A DNA stretch of 64,000 bases from positions 1 to 64,000 of the forward strand of contig JAYRKJ010000006.1 of assembly GCA_041905785.1 (NCBI GenBank), written 5' to 3'. The DNA comes from Roseateles_B sp041905785. Its GTDB lineage: Bacteria; Pseudomonadota; Gammaproteobacteria; Burkholderiales; Burkholderiaceae_C. Positions 30,002 through 37,858 of this stretch are shown one piece after another. The notes under the pieces were generated by a model that was not told the DNA's origin, ran no database searches, and was given only the letters and a program-made list of their open reading frames with translations. The position numbers and the translations under genes are program-made. The stretch's first letter is position 1, and every line of letters begins with the position of its first letter.

Positions 30002-30471
30002 TCCATGACGCGCTGACGCCTTCCGAGGGTCTTCGCCATGCGGCGCTGGCGCTGCATGCGCTCGCCCCGCAGGACAAGGCCTGGCTGCTGCAGCAACTCC
30101 CTGACCCGCAAGTGCGGGCACTGGCGCCGTTGCTGGAGGAGCTGCAGGCCCTGGGTATTCCCAAGGACCGGGCGCTCGTGCAGCTGGCACTTGCGGGATC
30201 GCGGCCCTTGGCCGCAGCGCTTGAGCCGGAACATGCGCTGGCGCTGTGCCGGTCGCTCCTGCAGGAGACGCCCGCGCTGCAGAGCCAGTTGCTGAGTCTG
30301 CTGGCCGCGGAGCAAAGGACTGCCGTGCTGGCGGCGTGGCCGGCAGACACACTGCGGCCCACGCCGGCCTCCCTGCCCCCCTCGTGGAGCCCGGCGCTTC
30401 AGGACGCCCTGCGCCAAGCCTTGCTCGCCCAGGCCCTGCATGAGCGCAAGGCCATGGAGGCCAGGCCATGA
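29998..30471 (+). CDS. FliG N-domain-like short protein in the fliG position
   Basis: 157 residues, ATGA overlap with fliF and with fliH, exactly where fliG normally lies. A normal FliG is about 330 residues with N, middle and C (torque) domains. Here residues 10-65 (GLRHAALALHALAPQDKAWL, then LLQQLPDPQVRALAP and onward) follow the hydrophobic pattern of the FliG N-domain helix set that binds FliF. No EHPQ motif, middle domain or charged torque helix is visible. The second half (80-157) is helical and Ala/Leu-rich. The FliG-N reading is inferred from position and pattern. It could instead be an unrelated adaptor. Confidence 0.6.
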   Translation: MIHDALTPSEGLRHAALALHALAPQDKAWLLQQLPDPQVRALAPLLEELQALGIPKDRALVQLALAGSRPLAAALEPEHALALCRSLLQETPALQSQLLSLLAAEQRTAVLAAWPADTLRPTPASLPPSWSPALQDALRQALLAQALHERKAMEARP

Positions 30472-31175
30472 CGCGCAGCAAGGTACTGAAGGCACAGACC
30501 CTGGCCGCAGACCTGAGCAGCCGCCTGCTCGTGGGTACGCAGGCGGCCCCGACGCTGGACACCCAGCCGTCCGACATCGCGCCCGCGGGCCGTTGGATCA
30601 CGGAGCAGGCACTCGAACAGCTGTGCCTCGACTGGCAGGGGCGAGGTCTGGCGCAGGCGCAGCAAAGCGCTCGTGAGGAAGCGCTGCAGGCGGCACGCGA
30701 GGCCGCAGCACGGGAGCTCAAGGAGCAGCTGGACAAACTCAAGGCACAGCTGAGTCGCGAGCGTGCCGAGCAGATGAAGACCCTCGCCCTGGCCCTGGCC
30801 GAACAACTGCAGTCCATGCGCGATGATCTGGAGGCCCAGGTGGCGGACTGGACTTTCGTGGCCGTCTGCCGGCTGCTGGGTGAGCTGTCCCCTGCACGGG
30901 TGCAAGACACCGTGCAGCAGCTCATGCGTGAATCCGGCATGGACAAGCCGGTGACGGTGCTGCTGCATCCCACGGACCATGCCCTGCTCGCCGCCGCGAT
31001 GACCTCCGACGAGGGCCAGGGCCTGCAGTGGCGGGCTGATGCCGGCATCGAACTTGGCGGCTGCCAGTTGCTGGGCGCTCAGGAAACCCTGGACGCTCGC
31101 CTCGAGGTGCAGCTGCAGCAGCTTCGCCTGGCCCTGGATGAGGCCCGCCGTCAGGCGCTCGGCGAGACACCCTAG
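30468..31175 (+). CDS. fliH: Export ATPase regulator FliH
   Basis: 235 residues: a long Ala/Glu/Gln-rich helical region (about 60-125, coiled-coil-like, with repeated AREEALQAAREAAA-type sequence) and a C-terminal domain with VTVLLHPTDHALL and ADAGIELGGCQL, typical of FliH/SctL/HrpE. FliH forms the stator stalks that hold the FliI hexamer and normally contacts FliN at the C-ring. It is followed by fliI after 2 bases. Assignment is firm from domain and order. Confidence 0.9.
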   Translation: MTRSKVLKAQTLAADLSSRLLVGTQAAPTLDTQPSDIAPAGRWITEQALEQLCLDWQGRGLAQAQQSAREEALQAAREAAARELKEQLDKLKAQLSRERAEQMKTLALALAEQLQSMRDDLEAQVADWTFVAVCRLLGELSPARVQDTVQQLMRESGMDKPVTVLLHPTDHALLAAAMTSDEGQGLQWRADAGIELGGCQLLGAQETLDARLEVQLQQLRLALDEARRQALGETP

Positions 31176-31177
31176 CC

Positions 31178-32491
31178 ATGAAAGCCGTGCCTCAAGTTCT
31201 TCAGCGACTCCGGCCCTACAGGCGGACGGGCCGCGTCACGCGGGTGACCGACCTTGGCATCGAGTCGCTGGGCCCGGCCGTGGCACTGGGCGAAGTCTGC
31301 GAGATTGCGCTGGACGATGGCGATCACATCCAGGCGGAGGTAGTGGCCCTGCACGACCACCGGCTCACGCTGATGCCCTATGGCCCCTGCAAGGGTCTGA
31401 CCGTCGGTGCAGAGGTGGTGGCGCTGGACACCCAGCCCTCGATCCCCGTCGGCCCGGGCCTGCTGGGCCAAGTGGTAGACGCCTTCGCCAGGCCACTGAG
31501 CGACCACGCCATCGGCGGCGTGCGTGTCGAGATGCCGTTGCACCCCGAACCGCTCAATGCGCTGCGCCGGGAGCCGGTGCGCACACAGCTGCACACCGGC
31601 ATACGGGCGATTGATGCGCTGCTGCCGGTCGGACTCGGGCAAAGGCTGGGCATCTTTTCCGGCAGCGGTGTGGGCAAGAGCTCGCTGCTGGGCATGCTCG
31701 CTCGCAACATGAGCGCGGATGTGGCCGTGATCGCGCTGATCGGCGAGCGCGGGCGAGAGGTGCAGGAGTTCCTCGAACGGCGGCTGTCGTCGGAGGCAAG
31801 GCGCAAGTCGGTCGTCGTCGTGGCGACCGCCGAGCAGCCAGCAGTCGTGCGCGCCCGTGCGGCCTATGCCGCCACCAGCATTGCCGAGTACTTCCGAGCG
31901 CAGGGCCAGCATGTCCTGCTGATGATGGACTCCGTGACGCGCTACGCCATGGCTCGCCGTGAAATCGATCTCGCGGCCGGCCAGCCGCCGACCTCGCGCG
32001 GCTATACGCCCTCGGTCTTTTCCGCCATCCCGGCGCTGTGTGAACGCTGCGGCGGGCTGCAGGGCCAGGGTTCAATCACGGCGCTGTACACCGTGCTCGT
32101 GGAGGGCGACGACGTCCACGAGCCCGTGGCAGACGCCTTGCGGGCCACCCTGGACGGCCACATCATGCTCAGCCGCGAGCTGGCCAACGAAGGTCACTAC
32201 CCGTCCATCGACGTACTGCAGAGCGTCAGCCGGCTCGACGGCAGCCTGCTGTCGCCCGCGGACCAGCGGCTGGCGCAGGAGCTGCGCAGTCTGCTGGCGG
32301 TCCATCGTCGCCAGCGCGAGATGGTCGACATGGGGCTCTACAAGCCCGGCAGCAATCCGAAGCTGGACCGGGCGTTGGCCGCTTGGGACGGCATCACGGC
32401 GTTCCTTCGGCAGCGAGCCGATGAAGACGTTCCCCGCGGCAGCAGCCGGGAGCAGCTCCAGCAGATTCTTGCGCAGGAGGGCCCGCGATGA
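31178..32491 (+). CDS. fliI: Flagellar-type export ATPase FliI
   Basis: 437 residues. Walker A is SGSGVGKSS at 161-169. Walker B is LLMMD at 247-251, followed by SVTRYAMARREIDLAAGQPP, a hallmark of FliI/SctN ATPases. Both nucleotide-binding motifs are intact, so it should unfold and dock substrates at the gate. It begins 2 bases after fliH and overlaps fliJ by 4 bases. Confidence 0.97.
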   Translation: MKAVPQVLQRLRPYRRTGRVTRVTDLGIESLGPAVALGEVCEIALDDGDHIQAEVVALHDHRLTLMPYGPCKGLTVGAEVVALDTQPSIPVGPGLLGQVVDAFARPLSDHAIGGVRVEMPLHPEPLNALRREPVRTQLHTGIRAIDALLPVGLGQRLGIFSGSGVGKSSLLGMLARNMSADVAVIALIGERGREVQEFLERRLSSEARRKSVVVVATAEQPAVVRARAAYAATSIAEYFRAQGQHVLLMMDSVTRYAMARREIDLAAGQPPTSRGYTPSVFSAIPALCERCGGLQGQGSITALYTVLVEGDDVHEPVADALRATLDGHIMLSRELANEGHYPSIDVLQSVSRLDGSLLSPADQRLAQELRSLLAVHRRQREMVDMGLYKPGSNPKLDRALAAWDGITAFLRQRADEDVPRGSSREQLQQILAQEGPR

Positions 32492-32943
32492 AGCCCAAGC
32501 ACAGCTGGTTGCCAGGGGCCATCAAGGCCTACCAGGCACTCAGGGACGAGCACCATCGCCAGGCTGCTGAATCACGTCAGGCGGCGGAACGCGCGTCGGC
32601 CGCGCTCGCCAAGTCGGACCGCGAACTGACCCAGCTCTGCCAGGCGTGGGCCAGCCAAAGGGCCGCCCTCGGCACCTCTCACGAGCTGGAACTGGCTTAC
32701 CAGCAGTTTCACGCCCATCTGCGGCGCCAGCAGAACGAGGCCTTGATCCGCCACCGCGAGCTTGAGACGCAGTTCGAGCAGGCCCAGGACCAGCTGCGCC
32801 AGAGCCGCGGCAAGCACCACGTGCTGGAGCGGCTGGCCGACATCGACCAGCAGCAAAGGACGCAAGTACAGCGCAAGCAGGCGCTGCAACAGACGGCCGA
32901 AAGCTGGTGTCTGGGTCAATACATCAAAGGACCAAGGGAATGA
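32488..32943 (+). CDS. fliJ: Export stalk protein FliJ
   Basis: 151 residues, almost wholly charged coiled coil (residues 15-140, Gln/Arg/Glu/Ala-rich), matching FliJ in length and position after fliI. FliJ is the central stalk of the FliI hexamer and activates FlhA for proton-driven export. Sequence identity in this family is low, so the call rests on the coiled coil, the size and the fliH-fliI-fliJ order. ATGA overlaps occur at both ends. Confidence 0.85.
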   Translation: MKPKHSWLPGAIKAYQALRDEHHRQAAESRQAAERASAALAKSDRELTQLCQAWASQRAALGTSHELELAYQQFHAHLRRQQNEALIRHRELETQFEQAQDQLRQSRGKHHVLERLADIDQQQRTQVQRKQALQQTAESWCLGQYIKGPRE

Positions 32944-34001
32944 CCATGATCTCTACAGCCCCACCGCTGAGGGCAGGCAGCGGGGACGACGGCCAAGCGC
33001 TGCAAAAGCGCCTGCTGCTCGACATGGAGCGGCAGTGGCTCAGCAGCTGGGCTCAGGCCGACCAGCTGGCAGCGGCTACAAAACCGCGCGAACCTGCTGC
33101 CGCCAAGCATGGGGGCTCGGCCGACGCTCATGCGCCCAAGGCCTTGTCGGGTGACGTGCGAGGACTGACGGGCCCGCAGGGCATGGACCGGGCCGCGCCC
33201 GCGGAGCCGTCTTCGCCTGGACTCGGTGCTGTCGCTGCAGCACCAGCGTCCCAGCCGGCTCAGGACCGAGCGCGAGAACCCGAGGGAATCTGCCTGCGCA
33301 GCGGGTCAACGCAGCAGCCTGACAGACAAACTGCCCGCACCGTCGGCGCCGATACCGCCACCGAAGCGACGGCTGGCATGGCGCCGCCAGTCCTTGGCGC
33401 ACAGACTGGCTTTGCCACGACGGCTGAGGCGCAAATGCGAGCTTCCGACGCCGATGCCGAGGCTGCGGACTCCGCACGGACAGCACATGCGGGGAGCCTG
33501 CCCACGGCTACGCCAGCAGCCTCGCTGTCAGCAGCAAACGCCCCTGCGCCGGCGCTGCCGGTCCCTCCCGTCATCGTTGACGGCATGCAGACGCCAAGCA
33601 CTGCCATGGATGCCCTGCTGGGCCAGACGGTGGCCCAGCTCCAGGGCTCCGCGAGCTCGTCAGAGGCGAGCGATGGCCCCGATGCGGCGCATGCAGCGCG
33701 CAAGACATCGGCACCGTCGCCAGCCGGCGATGCGCCCGCGCACGAGCCCCAACGCATCACCCTGCGTGAACTGAATGCCGACACCGTGCAGGCCACCTTG
33801 CGCGATGCGCAACTCGGCGCACAGGCCTCCATGCTGGCGGCGCGGGGCCTGCATCACGCGCTGATGGAAGCGGGCTATGCCCGTATCCGGGTTGTCGTCA
33901 ATGGGAAGTCCGTCAAGTCCGACGGTGCTCCTGGCGATGCCGCAGCGACCGACGCGCCCCAGGCCTTCCGCCCATCGACACCGACGGACCACAAGGTCTG
34001 A
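32940..34001 (+). CDS. FliK-like hook-length/needle-length control protein
   Basis: 353 residues from ATG at 32940 (overlapping the fliJ stop). Residues 1-280 are low-complexity Ala/Pro/Ser/Asp-rich. A compact C-terminal segment (about 275-330: ITLRELNADTVQATLRDAQL ... YARIRVVVNGKSV) stands where FliK has its switch domain. FliK acts as a secreted ruler and signals FlhB to switch. The usual FliK core motif is not obvious, so identity rests on position between fliJ and flgD and on overall architecture. The alternative start at 32946 differs by two codons. Confidence 0.7.
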   Translation: MTMISTAPPLRAGSGDDGQALQKRLLLDMERQWLSSWAQADQLAAATKPREPAAAKHGGSADAHAPKALSGDVRGLTGPQGMDRAAPAEPSSPGLGAVAAAPASQPAQDRAREPEGICLRSGSTQQPDRQTARTVGADTATEATAGMAPPVLGAQTGFATTAEAQMRASDADAEAADSARTAHAGSLPTATPAASLSAANAPAPALPVPPVIVDGMQTPSTAMDALLGQTVAQLQGSASSSEASDGPDAAHAARKTSAPSPAGDAPAHEPQRITLRELNADTVQATLRDAQLGAQASMLAARGLHHALMEAGYARIRVVVNGKSVKSDGAPGDAAATDAPQAFRPSTPTDHKV

Positions 34002-34025
34002 CCCCACAGTCTCAGGAGAACACAC

Positions 34026-34424
34026 ATGGCCACCAGTCCCAGCGCAGCCACCGCTGCCGCCCAGATCGGCATCCAGGACTTCCTGAAGATCCTCGTCGCC
34101 CAACTGGGAAATCAGGATCCGCTGAAGCCCATGGACAACCAGGAGTTCGTCACCCAGCTCGCCCAGTTCACCTCACTGCAGCAGACACAGGAGATGAACG
34201 ACAAGCTGGGCACGCTCATCTCCGCCCAGACGACTGCGAGCTCGGTCGGCCTTCTCGGCAAGCTCATCACCGCTTCAACCGCCAACGGCACCGTGAGCGG
34301 CACCGTCACGGCGCTCAGCTACACCGGGCAGGAGCCCAGCTTCAGCATCAAGACCGCGGACGGCTCCACGCTGACCGGCATCAATTTCGGCCAGATCGTC
34401 GGTGTGCGCGCCGGCACGCCCTGA
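34026..34424 (+). CDS. flgD: Hook cap/scaffold protein FlgD (short form)
   Basis: 132 residues. The N-terminal FlgD motif is clear: FLKILVAQLGNQDPLKPMDN followed by QEFVTQLAQFTSLQQTQEMN. The usual protein is about 220 residues with Tudor-like and FnIII-like domains; here only a reduced C-terminal part remains (VGLLGKLITAS ... FGQIVGVRAG). A good ribosome-binding site (caggag) precedes ATG 34026. FlgD caps the growing hook. Whether the short form is enough for polymerisation is unknown, but short FlgD forms do occur. Confidence 0.92.
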   Translation: MATSPSAATAAAQIGIQDFLKILVAQLGNQDPLKPMDNQEFVTQLAQFTSLQQTQEMNDKLGTLISAQTTASSVGLLGKLITASTANGTVSGTVTALSYTGQEPSFSIKTADGSTLTGINFGQIVGVRAGTP

Positions 34425-34443
34425 CTCCATCGACAGGACCATC

Positions 34444-35637
34444 ATGTTTGACTCTCTTTACATCGGCACCAGCGGCCTCCAGACCTTCGCGGCCGGCCTG
34501 AAGGTGATCAGCAACAACGTCGCCAACCTGAACACGCCGGGATTCAAGGCCAGCTCGTCCACCTTTGCCAACCTGTATTACGCGAGTTCGGGCGACAACT
34601 CCGGCGCGCTCACGGGTGACAGCCCCCAGTTTGGCAGCGGTGTGACGCTGGGACATCTGGGGGTCAACTTCCGTGCGGGCGAACTGCGCCAGACGGGCAA
34701 CCCGCTGGACCTTTATGTCAACGGCAACGGCTTCTTCGTCAGCAAGGTCAAGGGCACGGGCGAGGCGGTCTACAGCCGGGCCGGCCTGTTCGACTTCAGC
34801 AAGGACGGCGTGCTGGTCGTGCGCGGCACCGAGAACCAAGTCATGGGCCTGAGCAGCAGCGGCGCGCAGGTGCCCATCACGCTGGACGGCTTGCGAATCA
34901 ACCCGCCCAAGGCCACCACCTCGGTCAGCTTCTCCGGCAACCTGTCCTCCGGCGCCTCGACCTTCTCACTGTCCAGCATCAAGGTCATCGATTCAGCCGG
35001 CGGCGAACACACGCTGAGCGTGAACTTCACGCTCTCCAGCACGCCCGGCGTCTGGACAGTCAAGGTCCTGGAGAACAGCAAGGAAATCGGCAGCGGCGAA
35101 CTCAAGTTCACTGGTGACCGTCCGACACCGGGCTTCGACAGCCTGTCCTTCACGCTGTCGCCAACCGGCACGGCCGCTTCCACGATCAAGCTGGATTTCT
35201 CCAGCAACGTGACCGACTTCAACACCGGCTCCACCGGCAGCAACCTGGCCGTGGCCAGTACCGATGGCTATGCGCCAGGCGCGTTGACCAAGGTCAGCTT
35301 CGACGAAGAAGGTACGCTGGTGCTGAGCTACGCCAACGGCCAGACCGTCAAGGACAAAAAGCTCGCGCTCGCCCTGTTCGACTCCACGGACGGCCTGCAG
35401 CCCCACGGCAGCAGCAGCTTTACGTATGCCTCGCGCGAGGGCATGCGCGTCGGCACGGCCAAGCAGGGTTCGTTCGGCAGCGTCGGCTCCAACCAGATCG
35501 AAGGCTCCAACGTGGACCTCGCCAGCGAGTTCTCCGACCTCATCGTGGCCCAGCGGGGCTACCAGGCCTCGTCGCGCATCGTGTCCACGGCGAACGAACT
35601 GCTGCAGGACCTCTTTGACATGAAGGGTCACCGGTGA
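34444..35637 (+). CDS. flgE: Flagellar hook protein FlgE
   Basis: 397 residues, normal for a hook protein. N-terminal axial motif NNVANLNTPGFKASSSTFAN and C-terminal FSDLIVAQRGYQASSRIVST are both present, with a variable middle rich in Ser/Thr/Gly. The ATG at 34444 is chosen; an upstream GTG at 34402 lies in the flgD end and adds non-homologous residues. This is the most distal structural protein encoded in the cluster: no FlgK, FlgL, FliD or FliC follows. The hook, if built, could be the final extracellular appendage. Confidence 0.96.
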   Translation: MFDSLYIGTSGLQTFAAGLKVISNNVANLNTPGFKASSSTFANLYYASSGDNSGALTGDSPQFGSGVTLGHLGVNFRAGELRQTGNPLDLYVNGNGFFVSKVKGTGEAVYSRAGLFDFSKDGVLVVRGTENQVMGLSSSGAQVPITLDGLRINPPKATTSVSFSGNLSSGASTFSLSSIKVIDSAGGEHTLSVNFTLSSTPGVWTVKVLENSKEIGSGELKFTGDRPTPGFDSLSFTLSPTGTAASTIKLDFSSNVTDFNTGSTGSNLAVASTDGYAPGALTKVSFDEEGTLVLSYANGQTVKDKKLALALFDSTDGLQPHGSSSFTYASREGMRVGTAKQGSFGSVGSNQIEGSNVDLASEFSDLIVAQRGYQASSRIVSTANELLQDLFDMKGHR

Positions 35638-36371
35638 ACGACATGCAAGCGCTCGTGTGGCTGCCAGACCCGCTCGGTGCAGCCCTGGCCGAGGCCCTGC
35701 AGGGGATTCTGCAGGAGCAGGCCTCGGCATGGCAGCTCTGTGCGCCGAGCGCGGTTCAGGCAACGCTCTTGTCGGCAGGTGGCGAACCGAAGGAAGCCCC
35801 CCTGCCAGCCGACAGCATGGATCTCCTGCAATGGGAGTCGGCGACATGGCGCATCTGGCTGGCCGAGCAAGTCATGGGCGCCCCTTGGGCCGAGTCTGCC
35901 GTGGTGGACAGCGCAATGCGCCAGCTTCTGCAGAGCCTGGGACAGCGTCTGCAGCACAGCTTCGGCGCTGCGCCAACGGGCGGCGACGCCCCGGCCTGCC
36001 GGGCCTTGCCCGGTCACCGCGGCGTGCGCCTGCAGCTCAGTTGGCAAGGCCGCCCGATGCATCTGACCTTGGGCATTGCCCAGCTGCAGGCCAGCGGCTG
36101 GCTGAAGCCGGTGAACCGCGCACGGCTGGCGGCTGTCGACCTGGCGTCCGCGCTTGCCTCGACGCCCGTGCCGCTGCAGGTCACGCTCGGCACGATAGAC
36201 CTGCAGATCGCCGACTGGCTGCACCTCGCCCCGGGCGATGTCCTGCTGCTGGACAAGCCCTTGAATGAACCGCTGACGGTGCAAGTGCCCGGCAGCGACT
36301 GGCGCCAGTTTGCACAGCTGGGTAGCAACGCCCAGCAGACCCATCGCGCCCTGCGCTGGGTCGCTGACTGA
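35634..36371 (+). CDS. Short FliM/SctQ-like C-ring protein
   Basis: 245 residues, GTG start overlapping the flgE stop (ATG at 35643 is an alternative). The C-terminal 70 residues form a SpoA-type domain (PVPLQVTLGTIDLQIADWL, then APGDVLLLDKPLNEPLTVQV). The N-terminal part is unlike FliM: no LSQDEIDALL-type CheY-binding motif and no recognisable GGxG-bearing middle domain. FliM is normally about 330 residues. The overall shape, an unspecific N-region plus one SpoA domain paired with a separate FliN, resembles SctQ of injectisomes. It should form the cytoplasmic sorting platform. Confidence 0.75.
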   Translation: MNDMQALVWLPDPLGAALAEALQGILQEQASAWQLCAPSAVQATLLSAGGEPKEAPLPADSMDLLQWESATWRIWLAEQVMGAPWAESAVVDSAMRQLLQSLGQRLQHSFGAAPTGGDAPACRALPGHRGVRLQLSWQGRPMHLTLGIAQLQASGWLKPVNRARLAAVDLASALASTPVPLQVTLGTIDLQIADWLHLAPGDVLLLDKPLNEPLTVQVPGSDWRQFAQLGSNAQQTHRALRWVAD

Positions 36372-36444
36372 GCCGCTTGAGTTGTCTCTGCTGTGCAGCC
36401 ACACCTCATCGCCCCCATCACTGCCCCCTCTTCCCGAGCAAGAC

Positions 36445-36759
36445 ATGACCCTGCAAACCCTTGACCTCCCCTCGCTCACCAGCCAGCCCGCGGGCCAGGC
36501 GCTCAACCCCGCTGGCCGCCTGGCGGCATTGGCCGGCGTGCAGACTTCCTTGACCGTGGTGGCCGGGCATGCCAGCAGCACGGTCGGCGAACTCCTGGTG
36601 CTGAAGGAAGGCATGCTGCTGCAAATGGACACGGCCCTGAACGCCCCCTTCGACATCTGCCTCGGCGCCACCGTTGTGGCCCGTGGCCAGTTGGTGGCGG
36701 TGGGCGACCAGTTCGGCATCCGGATCACTGAAGTCGCGGCTGGTGCCGGCACGCCATGA
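36445..36759 (+). CDS. fliN: C-ring/sorting-platform protein FliN
   Basis: 104 residues with a standard SpoA domain: TVGELLVLKEGMLLQMDTAL then FDICLGATVVARGQLVAVGD and FGIRITEV. FliN forms the lower C-ring and receives FliH-FliI-substrate complexes. The ATG at 36445 is taken because family similarity begins there; the longer frame from 36310 runs into the fliM-like end. A 73-base space separates it from the fliM-like gene, and it overlaps fliO by 4 bases. Confidence 0.93.
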   Translation: MTLQTLDLPSLTSQPAGQALNPAGRLAALAGVQTSLTVVAGHASSTVGELLVLKEGMLLQMDTALNAPFDICLGATVVARGQLVAVGDQFGIRITEVAAGAGTP

Positions 36760-37115
36760 CACAGCCCATGACGGCGGCCAGCTCGCCCTTGCCCTTCAAG
36801 GCCAGCGCAGCGGCCGACCTGCCCACGGCCTCAGAGTGGCTGCTGGCCCTGCTGCTGTGCGCCGCCCTGCTCGCAGCCCTGCTTTGGCTGCTGCGCCGAC
36901 AGCAGGGCAAGCCCCAGTGGGGTCGGCAGTCATCGCTGCTCAAGGTTCTGGACCGGCAGGCGCTGAGCCCGCAGGTGCAACTCGTGGTGCTTCAATACCA
37001 CGGCCGTCAGTTGCTGCTCAGCATCGGACCGACCGGCACGCAGTGCCTGCGGGACGAGCCGCACACACTGCATGAGCTGGCGCCCGGCGCGATGGGCGGG
37101 GAGTCCTCCACATGA
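36756..37115 (+). CDS. fliO: Export gate assembly protein FliO
   Basis: 119 residues with one membrane helix (about 26-47, LLALLLCAALLAALLWLL) followed by a small basic cytoplasmic domain (SLLKVLDRQALSPQVQLVVL, typical FliO). FliO is the chaperone for FliP gate assembly. ATGA overlaps with fliN and fliP fix the start. The order fliM-fliN-fliO-fliP is standard, although the Q-R-flhB-flhA part is moved to the front of this cluster. Confidence 0.88.
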   Translation: MTQPMTAASSPLPFKASAAADLPTASEWLLALLLCAALLAALLWLLRRQQGKPQWGRQSSLLKVLDRQALSPQVQLVVLQYHGRQLLLSIGPTGTQCLRDEPHTLHELAPGAMGGESST

Positions 37116-37858
37116 AGCGCATGCATGCAGTCGCCGGTCTGGCGGTGCTGGCCCTGGCCTGCTTCAGCGCCTCCGCAGCGCCGGCCGCGAACATCCCCTG
37201 GACCTTGGCCGAACGCAATCTGCAGTCCCCCGAGATGGCCAGCGCCTTGCGCATCTTCCTGGGTCTCACGGCGCTGGGCTTCATCCCCGCCGTCTTGGTC
37301 TGCATGACCTGCTTCGTGCGCATCGTCGTCGTGCTGTCCATGCTTCGCCATGCCATTGGCCTGCTTGAGTCGCCGCCCAACGTGGTGATCATCACGCTGG
37401 CCCTTTTCCTGACGCTGTTCTCCATGCAGCCCGTGCTGCAGCGTCTGAACGACGAGGCCCTGCAGCCCTACATGCAAGGACAGCTCAAGGTGCAGGCGGC
37501 CGTCAGCAAGGGCCTGGACCCAGTCAAGGAATTCATGGTCCGCCAGACGCGCGAGCAGGACCTTGTGCTGATGATCGACCTGGCCCGCGCACCACGCCCG
37601 CAGCGCATGGAGGAAGTCCAGATGCTGCACCTCATCCCGGCCTTCATGCTCTCCGAGCTGCGCACCGCCTTTCAGGTGGGCTTCGTGGTCTTCCTGCCCT
37701 TCCTGCTGATCGACCTGATTGTTGCCAGCGTCCTGATGGCGCTGGGCATGATGATGGTACCGCCGTCGACGGTGTCGGTCCCATTGAAGCTCTTGCTCTT
37801 CGTCCTGATCGATGGCTGGAACATCGTCACCCGAGCGCTCCTGGGCACCATCCACTGA
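37112..37858 (+). CDS. fliP: Export gate protein FliP
   Basis: 248 residues with a cleavable signal peptide (1-23) and the family signatures RIVVVLSMLRHAIGL and ALFLTLFSMQPVLQRLNDEA. C-terminal helices follow (FQVGFVVFLPFLLIDLIVAS). It forms the pore with FliQ and FliR, which are encoded about 18 kb upstream in the same cluster. A 4-base overlap with fliO fixes the start. The fliA start lies inside its 3' end by 47 bases. Confidence 0.96.
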   Translation: MKRMHAVAGLAVLALACFSASAAPAANIPWTLAERNLQSPEMASALRIFLGLTALGFIPAVLVCMTCFVRIVVVLSMLRHAIGLLESPPNVVIITLALFLTLFSMQPVLQRLNDEALQPYMQGQLKVQAAVSKGLDPVKEFMVRQTREQDLVLMIDLARAPRPQRMEEVQMLHLIPAFMLSELRTAFQVGFVVFLPFLLIDLIVASVLMALGMMMVPPSTVSVPLKLLLFVLIDGWNIVTRALLGTIH

